Positions 38,000 to 50,010 of a DNA stretch of 64,000 nucleotides are shown here, one piece after another. The notes beneath the pieces are model-generated. The model saw only the letters and a list, made by a program, of their open reading frames with translations, made no database searches and had not been told where the DNA came from. The first letter of the stretch is position 1. Each line of letters begins with the position of its first letter. The DNA is from Sipunculus nudus (taxonomy: Eukaryota > Annelida > Sipuncula > Golfingiida > Sipunculidae), in contig CM049319.1 of assembly GCA_026874595.1 (NCBI GenBank), positions 40,899,973 through 40,963,972 of the forward strand, written 5' to 3'. Made by a program: the position numbers and the translations under genes.

Positions 38000-38788
38000 C
38001 ATGTATAGGAGATAAACAAAATCAGATTCTGTAACACTAGGCTGCGTGAAACGTCTAGGGGAATTAATAAAGAAGTCAGTGGTTTTTTGTTAACAAATAA
38101 CTATAATTTATTCTTAAAACAACCCTAACATTACAATACACAAAATCAACACAATTACACAGTATAACAGCGGTACAACAAGAAATCAATACAATCACAC
38201 AATAAAATAAACAAAGTGCACATTACCTGGATACCACCACTGTCACAACGATAAGTCCTTTTAAATGTATATGCCGGATGAAAAGTCCATACAAACTCTC
38301 CTGGAGAATAACAGTCCAATGTAAAGCTCTCGTAACAATCAATAAAGTAAACTTGAGGCAGGCAGCACCAAATTGTATAGAGTTAGTAATAGTATAATCC
38401 CTGAAATTACTGGATAATTGGATAGGTCCCACACGTCTGTGTCCGCTGGAATATTCTCTCATCTCTCTCTGCTTTGAAACACAGCCCCTTTATTTAACTT
38501 TTCACCTCAAGCCGAGAAGCTTCTATTTCTCGAACAATCGAAGAATCTAACATAATAAACGGTAAACACGCATTATAGGAATCATCTAGAAAATTATCGC
38601 TGTCTCTCTACATACCAGGGTCCACACGTAAGCTCGCCCTGGCTCGGCAAGGCGAGAAAGCCCCAAGCTAGCATGACAACGAGAGTTCAACCTGTACGGA
38701 TTAAACTGAGAATGCAATACTCAGCCAGACACGGGCGCTACAACACGCATTACGCCCGTGTCACACAATAAAAAGGGCACCTGTAACA
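38000..38788 (-). mobile_element. 3' LTR of the minus-strand Gmr1-like element (U5 end truncated)
   Basis: Read on the minus strand it starts TGTTACAGGTGCCC at 38788 and runs through GTGTTACAGAATCTGATTTT to about 38000. Homology to the solo LTRs then stops before their last ~70 bp. The order U3, promoter, R/U5 agrees with the minus-strand coding. CGAA/TTC pentamers at 38526-38535 mirror the heat-shock-like block of the other LTRs. Confidence 0.85.
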
Positions 38789-39329
38789 ATAGCCACACAG
38801 AAAACACAGTAATTTGTAACTAGCATCGGCACGCCCGATGTACAAAATGGTTTTGAAATCCTTTTAATCTTTAAAAGGAACCTAGTATCTCGTTCGCAGC
38901 TTCCCACATTACAGGCCTGAAACGGTCTGGATGTACATGATAGAAAATAGTATATTCTGAATCAGTGAAGGTACGCCGAGTGTAAGCATCATATTCAAAT
39001 TTTACAATAGAATGGATTATCCGTTTTTTTCCAGGCACTTTTATTTATAGTTGGCCCAGCGCTGGCGCGACCAATAATTACACCTAAACATCACGACTCG
39101 AGTAGGCTTACCAGCCCAATTATCCGATTGCCTACTGAGTCGGGTTGTCACGGCTAGGATAATGCCCCATGTCATGATATACAGATACATTTCTCTCAAA
39201 TACTTTCTTTTTGCGATCCCAATAACTTAATTTTTACAACATTTCACAACCATCTTATTTACATCATTTCATAAACATCTCGTTCACACCATATCATAAC
39301 CATCTCGATAAGCAATCAGCAAGTACATT

Positions 39330-39870
39330 GTCTTTCCCTTTAATGTGTCTGATTCCAAGGTTGTAATCCTGTAAAAACAAACTCCATCTCAACAATCTTT
39401 GATTTTTTTTCACTTTAACTTGTTAACGAACGTGAGGGGATTGTGATCACTGAAGACAATGATAGGCTTGACTGATGAAGTAACATAAACTTAAAAATGT
39501 TGCAATGCCAAAGTCAAAGCCAAAAATTCTTTTTCAATAGTGGAATAGTTTTTCTGATTTGCATTAAACTTTCTTGAAAAATAACAAATTGGATGATCTA
39601 TGCCATCACTGCCTTCTTGTAACAACACAGCAACAGCAGCAGTATCACTAGCATCTAAAAGGGAAAGAAAAGTCTGGAGCTGCTAAAACTGGTGGCTTTC
39701 AAATTCTGAAATTCTGAACATTACAAACTTTTGTTTCTTCTTTAACAAATTAATCAAAGGTTCAGCAAAAGCAGAAAAATTTAGACAAAACCTCCTGTAG
39801 TATCCAACCATACCAAGAAAACGCATTATTTGCTTTTTTGTTTTCTGGTCAAGGAAATGAAGAAATAGCA
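39330..39870 (-). pseudogene. RT connection and RNase H region of the retroelement
   Basis: LGMVGYYRRFCLNFSAFAEP near 39.8 kb is the RT-to-RNase H connection. Further on come SRKFNANQKNYSTIEKEFLA (near 39.55 kb) and FSDHNPL with [12 protein letters not shown] (39.45-39.33 kb), the RNase H core and its end. Frameshifts separate the pieces. Confidence 0.85.
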
Positions 39871-39899
39871 CTTATTTTAGCATCAATTTTTACTTTTAC

Positions 39900-40560
39900 C
39901 CTGCCCTACAATATTACCCAAAATGTTATTTGTGCATGCAAAACTCAGTTTTGACTAAGTTGACGGTAAGACATGCTTCGCTGAGTCTTTCGAAGAGGTC
40001 GCGTAAAATTTGCAGATATTTCCCCAAGATGTCGCTGTACACGATGCGGTCATCAATATGTGCGTGGCAGCCCTGGATGTCTTGACAACCATACGGATGA
40101 GGCGCTGGAACGTGGCTGGCGAGTTCTTCATGCCAAACGACATAACTTTATACTGGTATAGTCCTTGCGGCGTCACAAATGCGGACACTTCTTTCGCTCG
40201 TTCTGTCAGCAGTACTTACCAGAATCCTTTTAGCAAGTCAAACTTGGAGACATATCTGATCTACCGACTATACCTATACAATCATCGATCCTCGGAATCG
40301 GGAACGTGTCAGTTTTCGATAATCTGTGCACATACGGTAACTTCCATCAGGTTTTGGCACAAGAATACATGATAAACTCCAGTTACTGTTACTAGGTTCA
40401 ATAAAATCATTGTCCAGCAAATACTAAACCTCATGTTGTAGATACTTTTGCTTTTCTGGATTCATTCTATAAGGATGCTGCTTAACTGCGCTTGCCTCGC
40501 CGTCATCGACGTCATGGCACCATGTGTTAGCTCGCGTTGGAATGTCACTTAACAAAAGTT
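39900..40560 (-). pseudogene. Reverse transcriptase of the retroelement
   Basis: In order on the minus strand: HPYRMNPEKQKYLQHEV, DNDFIEPSNSNWSSS and PKPDGSYRMCTDYRKL (40.5-40.3 kb); TPQGLYQYKVMSFGMKNSPA (40.17 kb); and HIDDRIVYSD with LTVNLVKTEF (40.05-39.95 kb). The catalytic YIDD box has become HIDD, apparently by a TAT to CAT change, and there are stops between motifs. Confidence 0.87.
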
Positions 40561-40650
40561 CATAATTCTGCAGCAGGTTCTTGAGGTCTTGTTATTGCAG
40601 TGCGGTGAGATGTGACAGTTTGGCATCCTGGTTGTTAAGCACGTCTGAGC

Positions 40651-41050
40651 TTTTTAGTGGTACTGTTCCACACTGAATGTCTACATCACACTTACAATCA
40701 GTATCTACCTTAACTTGGTCAGGGTTACTTTTTCACAATTAACATCAGTAACATTTAGTACAAAATCTGATGTGCTATATCTGTCATAATATGGTTTCAA
40801 CATGTTAAAATTGCAACGGTGCCATTTTAACATGTTGAAACCATATTATGACAGATATAGCACATCGGATTTTGTACTAATGTAGCACATTTTTAGTGGT
40901 ACTGTTCCACACTGAATGTCTACATCACACTTACAATCAGTATCTAGCTTAACTTGGTCAGGGTCACTTTTTACACAATTAACAACAGTAACATTTAGTA
41001 CAAAATCTGATGTGCTATATCTGTCATAATATGGCTTCAACATGTTAAAA
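40651..41050. repeat. Direct-plus-inverted duplication inside the integrase/RT junction
   Basis: About 160 bp starting TTTTTAGTGGTACTGTTCCA (40651 and 40890) is directly duplicated at 239-bp spacing. Between the copies, about 60 bp containing TATGACAGATATAGCACATC is the reverse complement of the end of the first copy, making a hairpin with a loop of roughly 12 bases. This is a rearrangement within an already inserted element; it does not explain the INT-before-RT order, because coding continues on both sides. Confidence 0.85.
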
Positions 41051-42291
41051 TGGCACCGTTTTTTTTTCTTACGCCTATCTGGTGTTAACAGTATGTAATT
41101 TAAATCACTGACTTTCTTGTTAACAATGTCGGAACCAAATACAGAAGGGTATAGGTACCGGTAGTAAGGCAAGGATCTTTTCACCAGCCTCAAACGTCCT
41201 ACTTACAGTGTGCTTGTCATACTTTGTTTTCAGTTTACTTTGTGCAGATTTTAAAATAAGCATTGTGTAGTTTAGACATTCTGCAATAAACTAGGAGAAT
41301 CAGGATTTTCACACAAGAGTTTTTCTTTTCGCAGTTTTAATAGACCTCGAACTGAGTATCCGAAAACTAGTTCCAAGGGACTGAAACCCAAGGACTCATG
41401 AAAGGATTCTCTGACAGCCAACAGCAAAAGATGGATTCCTTCATCCCAGTCTTTCTGTGTGTCATAACAATAAGTCCTTATCACGTTTTGTAATTTTGGT
41501 GAAAACGCTCGAGAGCGCCCTGACTCTAGGTATGGTATGGCGAAGAGCTGTTTATACTGTTTTATACCTAGCTCAAGCATAACTTGCTGGAACAAGCCAG
41601 ATATAAAATTAGACCCTTGGTCAGACTGGACAGATTTGGGTAATCTAAAAGTTGTAAAAAACTTAGAGCCTTGACAATACTTCTGGCATTATTTTTGTGC
41701 AATGGTATTGCCTCAGGAAACCTGGTAGATGCGCACATAATGATCAGCAAGTATTCATGTCGTGATTTTGTTTCAGGGAGTGGTCAAACACAATCAACAA
41801 TAATCTTCTAAATGGTTCCTCGAATAGGCCTAAGTGGGACTTTAGAATTCTGATTGGACTTGCCTACCATCCGGGATGTATGACATGTTTTACAATATTA
41901 TACAACATCTGTCCTGAGGTTAGGCCGATAGAACTTTCTAATAAGTTTTATTTATACTTAAATAGCCAGACAAAGCAGCCTTATGTGCCATGCTTAGAAT
42001 TTCTTTGCGATAACTTTTTGACACTATTATTTGATGTTTGATGGCCCACTCATCATGAGCGCACACATCAGGTGGTCGCCGTTTACGCATTAGCACTCCA
42101 TTTTTAACATTGAAACAAACTGGTTTCTGTGACTGTTCATCTTTAGAAACTGCCCTGGGAAACAAACATGAAATATCAGGGTCCTTATGCTGTTCCGCGA
42201 TATGTTCTGACCTTGAAAAATGCTGCATCCTGTACAGGCGAGTGGTTAGGCAAGTCACTAGTGACTCCCAGAGTGTTATTATCTGGACCAT
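40880..42291 (-). pseudogene. Integrase of the retroelement
   Basis: Zinc-finger region with VSKSYRKEILSMAHKAALSG (42.05 kb). Core with VDCV then a stop then PLPETKSRHEYLLIIMCAST (41.8-41.75 kb), carrying the first catalytic Asp. Then LGIKQYKQLFAIPYLESGRS, NVIRTYCYDTQKDWDEGIHL and SLGFSPLELVFG (41.57-41.35 kb). The C-terminal domain LNYILLTPDRRKKKKRCHFN with MLKPYYDRY is at 41.1-41.03 kb. The tryptophan after VDCV is a stop and at least two frameshifts split the core. Confidence 0.88.
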
Positions 42292-42327
42292 TATCCTTAT
42301 GTGTGTTTTTCTTTGCCATAGATCTAG

Positions 42328-42690
42328 TTACAGCACATAAGGATACAAACCAGGAATTTCCTGACTTTCAGGATCAGTGTCCTGCTCAAATGACGGCTTT
42401 TCAGTCACATTTGGTACAGGCTGTACTTTATCAGCTGCAACAACATTGCCTAGCAGCAACTGAATTCCCTTAAAGGGTAAAGTAGTTCTTATGCCCACAG
42501 TAAAATTCCCAGAAATCAAATCTGAATTTAAATGTATACTGTTGAGCGGAACTGAAGTGTGCTTGTCTGAAAACACACCATTAACAAGTGCATGTGCACC
42601 AGTAAAGGACCTATTAGAAAATGTGTTTGCTAACATGAGAGTTTACCCGAACCAGTGTCCCTAAAAATTCTAATAGGGGTAGAGTCGGAA
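42328..42690 (-). pseudogene. Aspartic protease of the retroelement
   Basis: The active-site triad appears in IRIFRDTGSG near 42.65 kb. After a frameshift the body continues with ANTFSNRSFTGAHALVNGVF, SGNFTVGIRTTLPFKG and LLLGNVVA, a typical retroviral-type protease flap and C-terminal pattern. Confidence 0.8.
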
Positions 42691-43128
42691 AAATCACTTT
42701 AAAGTGATACAAAACCATCATGTATAAATGGCTAAAATAACTTCATTTCAGAGTCAGGAAAGGAATCTACTACCTCAATTTCATCAAGCAAAGATCAGTG
42801 TCATAAACTCTTTTTCAGAGTCACTAAAGGAATCTACATCCTTATTACAATCAAACTGCTCAATTTAGTCAACAGAGGACTTTTCCTCAGCATAAACAAA
42901 CTTCTGTTTGTCATAAGAGGACCTGGCCTCATTTGAAATACTCTCGCAAGAGTCGGAAAAGGACTTAGCCTTATTTAGTGGATACTTCTTGTAGGAGTCT
43001 TGAAAGGTCCTAGCCTTATTAAATTCCTCACAGGAATCAAATGAGGTTTTTAACCCGCAAGTTACCGATTCTTCTTTGGAGGCAGTAGCATCAAACTCTT
43101 TATTAGAGTCAATAAAGGATTTGAACCC

Positions 43129-43465
43129 TTATTTACATGAAAAGAGCTTGGCTATGCTATTCATAGATTTTGAAACACAACCAGAAGGTTTGCTCTTCGG
43201 TTTATTTGCAAGTTTCCAGCTGTCAGATATTAGATGACCTTCCTTTTTGCAGTAATTACAGCGTTCCTTTGAAAATGACTGGTCTCTGTTGGACTCCGAC
43301 ACAATAGACGTGGACTGGCGGTAAGCCTCCGGAACTAACTCATAACCTTTAAGAATTAATCGTTTAACCAGGCCATAGTCAACAGCTGCTTCTACTGAAA
43401 TCTCTGTATAAATATCTCTGGCCTTGCTAGTCAATAGGGTAACAGCATAGTCCAATTTTCCTTAG
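43129..43465 (-). pseudogene. Gag remnant with altered zinc knuckle
   Basis: Capsid-like sequence LVKRLILKGYELVPEAYRQ is followed almost directly by the nucleocapsid knuckle CNYCKKEGHLISDSW, where the last Cys of CCHC is Ser. The capsid C-terminal part expected between them is absent, implying an internal deletion. The upstream end of gag is cut off at about 43465. Confidence 0.8.
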
Positions 43466-43649
43466 GCCATTAATGATCTATCAAGTATCTATCACAGGAC
43501 TGAGTGAATCACATTATATCATGGCATACTGATGTGAGAATGTACAGGTGAATGTAATACTTATATTATATAATCCACTTGTTCTTATTTAATAACTGTG
43601 ACAGGAATGCTACCTACCTCCACAGGCCACAGCACCTTACCACTGCCTC

Positions 43650-43870
43650 CTCCTTCCCCCCCCCCCCCCCCCCCCCCCGCCCCAACTCTCCCCGAGCCTA
43701 CCTTCGGCGTGCTCTCCCTGAGCCTACCTCCGGCGTGCTCTCCCTAAGCCGGGGAGAGCCTACCTCCGGCCTGCTCTCCCCGAGCCTACCTCCGGCCTGC
43801 TCTCCCCGAGCCTACCTCCGGCCTCCTCTCCCTGAGCCTATCTACGGCATACTCTCCCTGAGCCTACGGT
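43650..43870. repeat. Poly-C tract and GC-rich ~26-29-bp minisatellite
   Basis: A run of about 27 C (43655-43681, one G near the end) is followed by units like GAGCCTACCTCCGGCCTGCT with CTCCCC. Eight or so copies are present. The frame across it (PEPTSGVLSLS) is a repeat artefact. Confidence 0.9.
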
Positions 43871-43910
43871 TCCTTGTACTGAAGATGGGAGATACTGGTT
43901 GGATTTTGTA

Positions 43911-44258
43911 TCATGCGTTAAGCCTACTCTCAATTGGCCGGGGGGGGGGGATACTGTCATTAATTATTCGTAATGTGTGACTGAGCAAGCGCAAGCGCCT
44001 CTGCTTCAAGATCGTTTTCAAGCTTTGGATTACATATCTTCTTCTAAGTGTTTTTATCTCGGACTGTATCCCTATAGGTGGTGTTCTAGATGTGTCGATG
44101 GCAACATGTATTGAAAGCGTCGAGCCTTCATTCTTGTAGGACACGTAGCGACCCAGTTCTTTGAGACACAGAAGAATGTTCACAACCTGTACTTTGGTAC
44201 TAATTGGTGCACGACAACATGGGAGAAAATAATTTTCCGAGTTAAAAATCGACGGCAT
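43911..44258 (-). other. Unrecognised 115-residue open frame
   Basis: An open frame on the minus strand starts MPSIFNSENYFLPCC and contains VVNILLCLKELGRYVSY. It has no recognised motif, lacks an evident splice partner and overlaps GC-rich repeat sequence at its end. It could be a first exon or chance. Confidence 0.15.
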
Positions 44259-44259
44259 C

Positions 44260-46080
44260 TTAGATTTTGAAGTAAATAAATTGCCGATCCAAAAATGCTA
44301 CATCAAATATGAAACCCCAGTGCTAATATAATGAACAGTATTGCAGGCTAAACCATAGAAAAAATGGCGGACGGCTGTCATTTTGGATTCAGGGCTGTCC
44401 TGGATGCCACCAACACTTTCGGTAGGGCAACACCACCGGAATTGTATGTTAACCTCCTAAGAAAGACCACTTGAAAACGAATTATTAAGTTGTAGCTCAC
44501 TCTCCGTTCCCGAGATGGCAGCAAAAGTATTGTAGAATTCGTCGGTCTGTGCAATCGTATTGAACAGTGGCAGGTGGCCTTCTCTACATAACCAGTGGAA
44601 GATGTTTCCACAATGTTTTTATGTTAATTTGCAAGGTACTTCTTTTATTTAGCAGTTGTTTGTTGATACGATCCATGCGATTTTACCTGCGAAATAGCAC
44701 TAACGAAAGTATTAAATTGCAGACATAAACTCAATAAACCGATGATATTTGCCTAAAGCCCCTCATGCTACATAATAATGTTAAAAGTTCTACACCTTAA
44801 CAGCGGCTTGTACGAAGTTTAGTCTACAGTGCGTGTGACAGTCCAGCTGTTCATTCGAAGCGTTCTTATCGAAGATAACTTTGTACACTATCCGGTAAGG
44901 CCAAATCAGTCCATATATTTGGTAATTTTTCTAAATAAAGGAATATTATACTCTGAAATGAGTAGATATTAGTAATTAACAATCATCAGATTAATTCACT
45001 GACAACGCAAATTTATTTTTATTTGTAGTTGATTTTACACGTTGTCAGTCATGTCTACATATGTTCAGAATGGCAACTTGTACTTGGTATTAGAACTGTT
45101 TGAACAATTTGACAACCTTAGCAGTAAACATTGGAGGCTCCTTGGCCTTCCTGCCGTTACATATACTGGAGGTGACTGGTGCTGGCGGTGACACTCCGAG
45201 GCTGTATCTCACCTGCCGTCAACCTGCATGTGTGCAGCTTTTACACGAGGCCATGCAAAGTTTACTCATCATATCCTTTCTTGGTAAGTTCGGTCTCTCT
45301 TGGGAAATTACTAAATGAAATCAGTTGGCCTATCCAGGGGGTTCCCATCGAATGCAGCAATGTTGATAAAGTTTAGTTTTTATTTCAGACACTAAATATC
45401 TGCTGGTAAAAAAATTAGCATGAAAGTAATTTTCAAAACAGGAAAAACATACTAACATTAGGTACCACAGAGGAAAATATGTTGTTTGTCGTGGAAAATA
45501 GATCGTGGAGTTAATTAAATGCATTCTGCAAAACTTATTTTCAAATTTGACGTGGTAATTTTTGGTTTTGGTTGTGGGTGTGTACGAGAATTAAGATACG
45601 AGCATTACAGAAGAGCACGAACACTAATTAACCAAACAATGTTGACAGTTATGCAAATACGTAATCATTGTTTTCTGTGGCTCCATTTGTCGGTAGGAAT
45701 TTTCCCATAACAGGGTTTTTTTGCAGTTTGACCAAAGGTCGGCAAACCTATCCAAATATATGAGGAAGCTGGACATGTAAGCCACCTGACTCTGTAATGC
45801 CAGCTATTCTGAAAGTATTTTTTTAACGGCAAAGCCAGACCGCAGAATTTACAATTTTATGCTTCCGTATAAAGCAAGACTGCAGTATCTACATTTCTTG
45901 CCAATTATCCGCAAAAGTACCATAAATTAGTGGACCATGGGCCATGACGCTCAGCTGAATTCAAGGATTGTTGAATTCGATTACAAGATGGAGAGATCCA
46001 AGATCTATACACATGCTAACTTTCAGCTCAATACATTGTGCCACTCCTGAGATATCGGCTGTTATCTAAAAGACACCCAG
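44260..46080. other. Intergenic DNA, no supported gene
   Basis: Short open frames only. AAAAATGGCGGACGGC at 44360-44375 resembles a start context, but its frame ends after 36 codons. Nothing else is recognised. Confidence 0.45.
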
Positions 46081-46089
46081 ATTAAGACT

Positions 46090-47480
46090 GCCCAGAATGG
46101 ATTGCAGGTGGTGCCACCTGTCTTTGTTATGCACAACTACATTGGTGAGGGAACAACTATGCCGGGTTACGGAAGATCAGTCCAAGGGTCTCAGAGGAGT
46201 TCTCTAGAAACAACACCGTTTTTGTATCACATTTTTAATTATTTCGGGGGTACTTATGAGCCCGATAGCTCAGAGGAAACGGGTAACAGAGACCTAATTT
46301 CAGATTTCCATGAAGACTTTTCATGGAGCTCCCTAGATGTCAAGTATGAAGATTCTAGGTCAAGTGGTTACGATTTTGCCCTGTTACAAGATGAGGCTTT
46401 ATTTGAAAGTCTTAAAATGAGAAAAAAATGCGTACAAATTAAAAAAAATAGGTGGCGCCACCAGTCTGCAGGAACTGATGAAACACTCCATGATCAATAT
46501 GAATGCAAAAAATCATGGCCATCAGTACACTAATTATTCAGATACTGCAGCTTTCGCATCACATTTTTTAATTATTCTTAGGAGTACTTACAAGCCCCAT
46601 AGCTCGAAGGATATGGGTAACAGAGACCTAATTTCAGGTTTCCATAGAGACTTTTCATGGACCTCTTTTGATGTCAAGTAAGAAGAATCCAAGTCCAGCG
46701 GTTACGATTTTTGCCCTGTTAACAGATGACTGCTTCTTTGAAGGTCTCAAATATGTAGAAAAAAAAATCATAAAATTGGAAAAAAATACAGGTGGCGCCA
46801 CCAATCTGCAGGAAGTGATGGAACATCCCATGATCAAGATTTATGCAAAGAATCATGGTAATCAATGTAGTAGTTATTCAGATACTTGAGCTTTTGTATC
46901 AAATTTTGCATTATTCTGGGTGGTACTTCAGAGCCCCATAGCTCGAAGGGTATGGGTAACAGAGACCTTATTTCAGGTTTTCGATGAGATTTTTCATGGT
47001 CCTCCCTGGATATTAAGTTTGAAGATTCCAGGTCCAGTGGTTACGATTTGTGCCCTGTTAACAGATGACAGTTTCATTGCAGGTCTGAAAAAAAGAGAAA
47101 AAAAATCGTAAAAATTGGAAAAAATACAGGTGGCACCACCAGTCTGCAGAAACTGATGAGACACTTCATGATCAATATCCATGCAAAAAATCATGGTGAT
47201 CACTGCATTAGTTGTTCAGATAATTGAGCTTTTGTATCAAATTTTCCATTATTCTGGGGGGTACTTCGGAGCCCCATAGCTCAAAGAATATGGGTAACAG
47301 AGACCTAATTTCAGGTTTCCAAGGGGATTTTTTATGAACCTCCCAGGATGTCAAGTTACAAGATTCTAGGTCCAGCAGTTTCAGTTTGTGCCCTGTTAAC
47401 GGCCGGACGGCCAGACGGCCGAACGGACGACGGACAAAGAGTGATCGCTATAGCTCAGATGACTTACAGTTAGCTGGGCT
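46090..47480. repeat. Four tandem ~338-bp units of a dispersed repeat
   Basis: GGGTAACAGAGACC recurs near 46281, 46615, 46953 and 47292. Each unit includes GGTGGCGCCACCAGTCTGCA, TCATGATCAATAT, CCCATAGCTCGAAGG and GGTTACGATTTTTGCCCTGT. The block ends with ACGGCCGGACGGCCAGACGG and CGAACGGACGACGGAC, then GATCGCTATAGCTCAGATGA. The 143-residue frame at 46102-46533 is a unit in open frame, not a gene. The architecture suggests a non-autonomous transposon with an internal tandem core. Confidence 0.9.
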
Positions 47481-48195
47481 AAAAACAAGGCAGGCACACT
47501 AATTGTACTTACTGCAGTTTGCCAGGGTTTCACCATAAAGAAATAACAGAAACTGCAGTTTTCCTGGATTTTAGGGTCAACTGACAAAAAGAAGTTTCCG
47601 AAAGTGAATGTTCCATTGAGAGTTATGTCATATTGTTAAGATCTTTGACAGATGATCGGAAATTTTTGAGCGGTGGCACTTTCTCATGAGGAAAAGTTAC
47701 TATATTTCACTGAAGCGTGGACAAGTAAACATGATAGGTTTAACATGACTAAATATCAGTGTGTTGTGTTGTCAATGAGTGCAGTGATCGGCCATGCATC
47801 ATTTTCTTGTTAAACATAAATACAATCACTGAAATATTGCGTAAGAGTGATTCTGTAAAGATTAACAAAATTAGAGATGGAACAAATCCATCAAACCTTA
47901 TTTTGAATGTTATCTGTTCAGAGAGTGTGTAGCAAACAAAACTCCAACAGTAAAACGTCCACTTACATTACCAGATTGGAGGACATGCACTGTAGAGGGC
48001 CAGGGGGATTTTTTTTGTCGTGCCATTTGCCCTTGCCCTCGAATCACAGGTCTCCTGTACAACACTGCCTTGTGTTAGAATATCAGTTGAGCGGGTTTGT
48101 TTCCCGTTAGACAATATCATCACAGGGTTAGTAGGGTATAATTATAATTGCTTTGCAACATTACAGGGTAACATATTCAAAAATATATTTTTTTA
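47481..48195. other. Unassigned sequence
   Basis: Short segments resemble hAT-type transposase wording (TATTTCACTGAAGCGTGGAC near 47703), but no convincing frame can be followed. Confidence 0.35.
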
Positions 48196-48199
48196 ATTT

Positions 48200-48770
48200 T
48201 TCTTTTTTTTTCTCAGCTCACTAAATGTCAACTGAGGCATATATCAATGCCAGTTTGTCCGTCGTCCGTACGTCCGTTTGCAAGGTACAAATCGTAACCG
48301 GTGGAATTATGAAACTTCTAATTGAACATCAAGGGAGGTCAATCAACAATCTCCTTGGAAACCTGAAATTAGGTCACCGCGGCCTAAATCCATCCCTGCT
48401 ATGAAGCTTGTTTGTAACCCCCCCCCCCCGTCCCCCCAAAAAATAATAATGAAAAATTTAATACAAGACCTCTCATATCTTGAAAATTTAAGCAGGAATT
48501 ACAATGAATCGTTCCTTGAATATTGATCATGACTAGTTTCATCAATTCCTGAAGACCGGTGGCACCATCTGCATTTTTTCTATTTTTGATGCCTTTTTCT
48601 TTTATTTTTAGATACAACGAAATTACATCGATGTTATAAATCACTAAACAGGGATTTAATCTAGCGTCCTGAAACCTGGTGTGATTCTTTTGTCTCACGC
48701 CCCCCCCCCCCCCCCAAGCCTCATAAATGAACCTCATAACTTTCAAGTACTGCATTTTTTTTCATCAATT
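48200..48770. repeat. Inverted diverged copy of the 338-bp-unit repeat
   Basis: GTCCGTCGTCCGTACGTCCG and CAAATCGTAACCGG, GAAACCTGAAATTAGGTC, then ATCAATTCCTGAAGACCGGT with GGCACC are the reverse complements of landmarks in the 46-47.5 kb block. Two C-rich runs (48417-48429, 48700-48715) interrupt it. Confidence 0.75.
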
Positions 48771-50005
48771 TTGGTACACCTCTTGTTTCAGCCGAGTCCT
48801 TGGAGAATTCTTGTGGCCTTTAACTTCAAGATCAAATGAGCGGAAATTTATAATATTTGTAAACCCTATATGTGTTTAAGCACTGGCCAAACTTTAATTG
48901 AACACCTTCCATCTTTCACGAACTCCTGACCTGATAACAGGGAAGAAATCTGTAGATTTTGAGTTCACAAGGTCGGAGGTCAAGGTCACAGGGTCCACTT
49001 CTTTGGAAAAATGTTTTACTGCATCTAATGCCATACTTTTCATTCCAAACTTCCCATCTTTCACGTATGGTTACCTAACAATACCAACAAAGGAAACACC
49101 TTATTGACTTTTAAGGCACAAGGTCAAGGGTCAATGTTACAGGACCCACATTTTGAAAAGAGGTCATAAAAATATCCTTATAGACAATTTCAGCCGAGAG
49201 TCGAAACCTTTGAGCCCCTTTTAATTTTAAACATTTTCAATGCTTGAAACTTGATGAATCATCATTCTAATATAATTCTCTTTAAGGAAAAACACTTCTT
49301 TAATATTCTAAAACTGCAATATTCTTATGATTTAAATTTGCATCGAAGCCTTGCTGTAAACTTGCTATCAAACTAAAAATATTTATTACCAGAGTTTGGG
49401 CCAGGTACATGCAACAGTACCTAGGTACAGGTACAGGTACTATTAGAAATTTCCTAGGTACTGGTACATTTCTAGATTATTTGAACTAATGATAATTGCA
49501 TAACCTACATAGAATATGCTTGTGTATCCATGGTCAGCAAATAATTGCAAATAATGGAAAGGCTGTATGGTTCAGGTAATTTTGAAAGTATATGGAAAAA
49601 AGTCAAATATGGGTTATTTTGTTACCATACTGATGAATACAGTGTGTGTGTGTGTGTTTTAAGAAATATTTTTTAGTGACTCAATTTTGTTTATTTAGCA
49701 GAAACATAAAAGAAAATACTATGCAGCAATGCAATCTGCTTATTTTTTTTAATGTGGGTGGGTATTATACGTTTCACAAATCTCTTAGCGACTCAACCAA
49801 ACTGATTGTGACTATAAAGTACACTAAGTACATTTAATATACATTCCTCCAGAAGCAAAATGCTTCCCAAAATATTTACTCTAATATATGAAAATTATAT
49901 GATAACTAAACAATAATCCTGATGTCACAAGCCAGTGGCTTAGAATTATAAGTACCTTTAAAAAACTTTTAGTCGTAATCAACGATTAAAGTAAAAAAGT
50001 AGTAC
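48771..50005. other. Unassigned DNA with minor repeats
   Basis: GGTCACAGGGTCCAC and AAGGTCAAGGGTCAATGTTA near 48.98-49.14 kb are typical dispersed-repeat strings. 49410-49470 has CAGGTACAGGTACAGGTACT runs. (GT)n at 49643-49657. No gene supported. Confidence 0.45.
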
Positions 50006-50010
50006 AGTAT

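Larger units (their letters stand above)
38000..43465 (-). mobile_element. Gmr1-like Ty3/gypsy retroelement (gag-PR-INT-RT-RH), decayed, both ends truncated
   Basis: On the minus strand the order from 43.46 kb downward is gag, protease, integrase (zinc finger, core, C-terminal domain), reverse transcriptase, RNase H, about 500 bp non-coding, then the 3' LTR. Classical Ty3/gypsy elements have integrase last. Gypsy-like sequence with integrase before RT is the hallmark of Gmr1-like elements, first described in deuterostomes. The integrase C-terminal region passes into the RT N-terminus without an LTR or other break. The 5' LTR and start of gag are missing, and there are many stops and frameshifts, so the copy is inactive. 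Confidence 0.88.

Noticed and set aside
43579-43980. 133-residue Pro-rich frame
   Set aside because: Crosses a poly-C tract and a GC-rich minisatellite; no splice signals or domain.
44360-44475. Possible gene start AAAAATGGCGGAC
   Set aside because: The frame closes after 36 codons, with no clear donor or following exon found.
46102-46533. 143-residue frame on the + strand
   Set aside because: It is one open unit of a ~338-bp repeat whose other units carry stops in the same frame.
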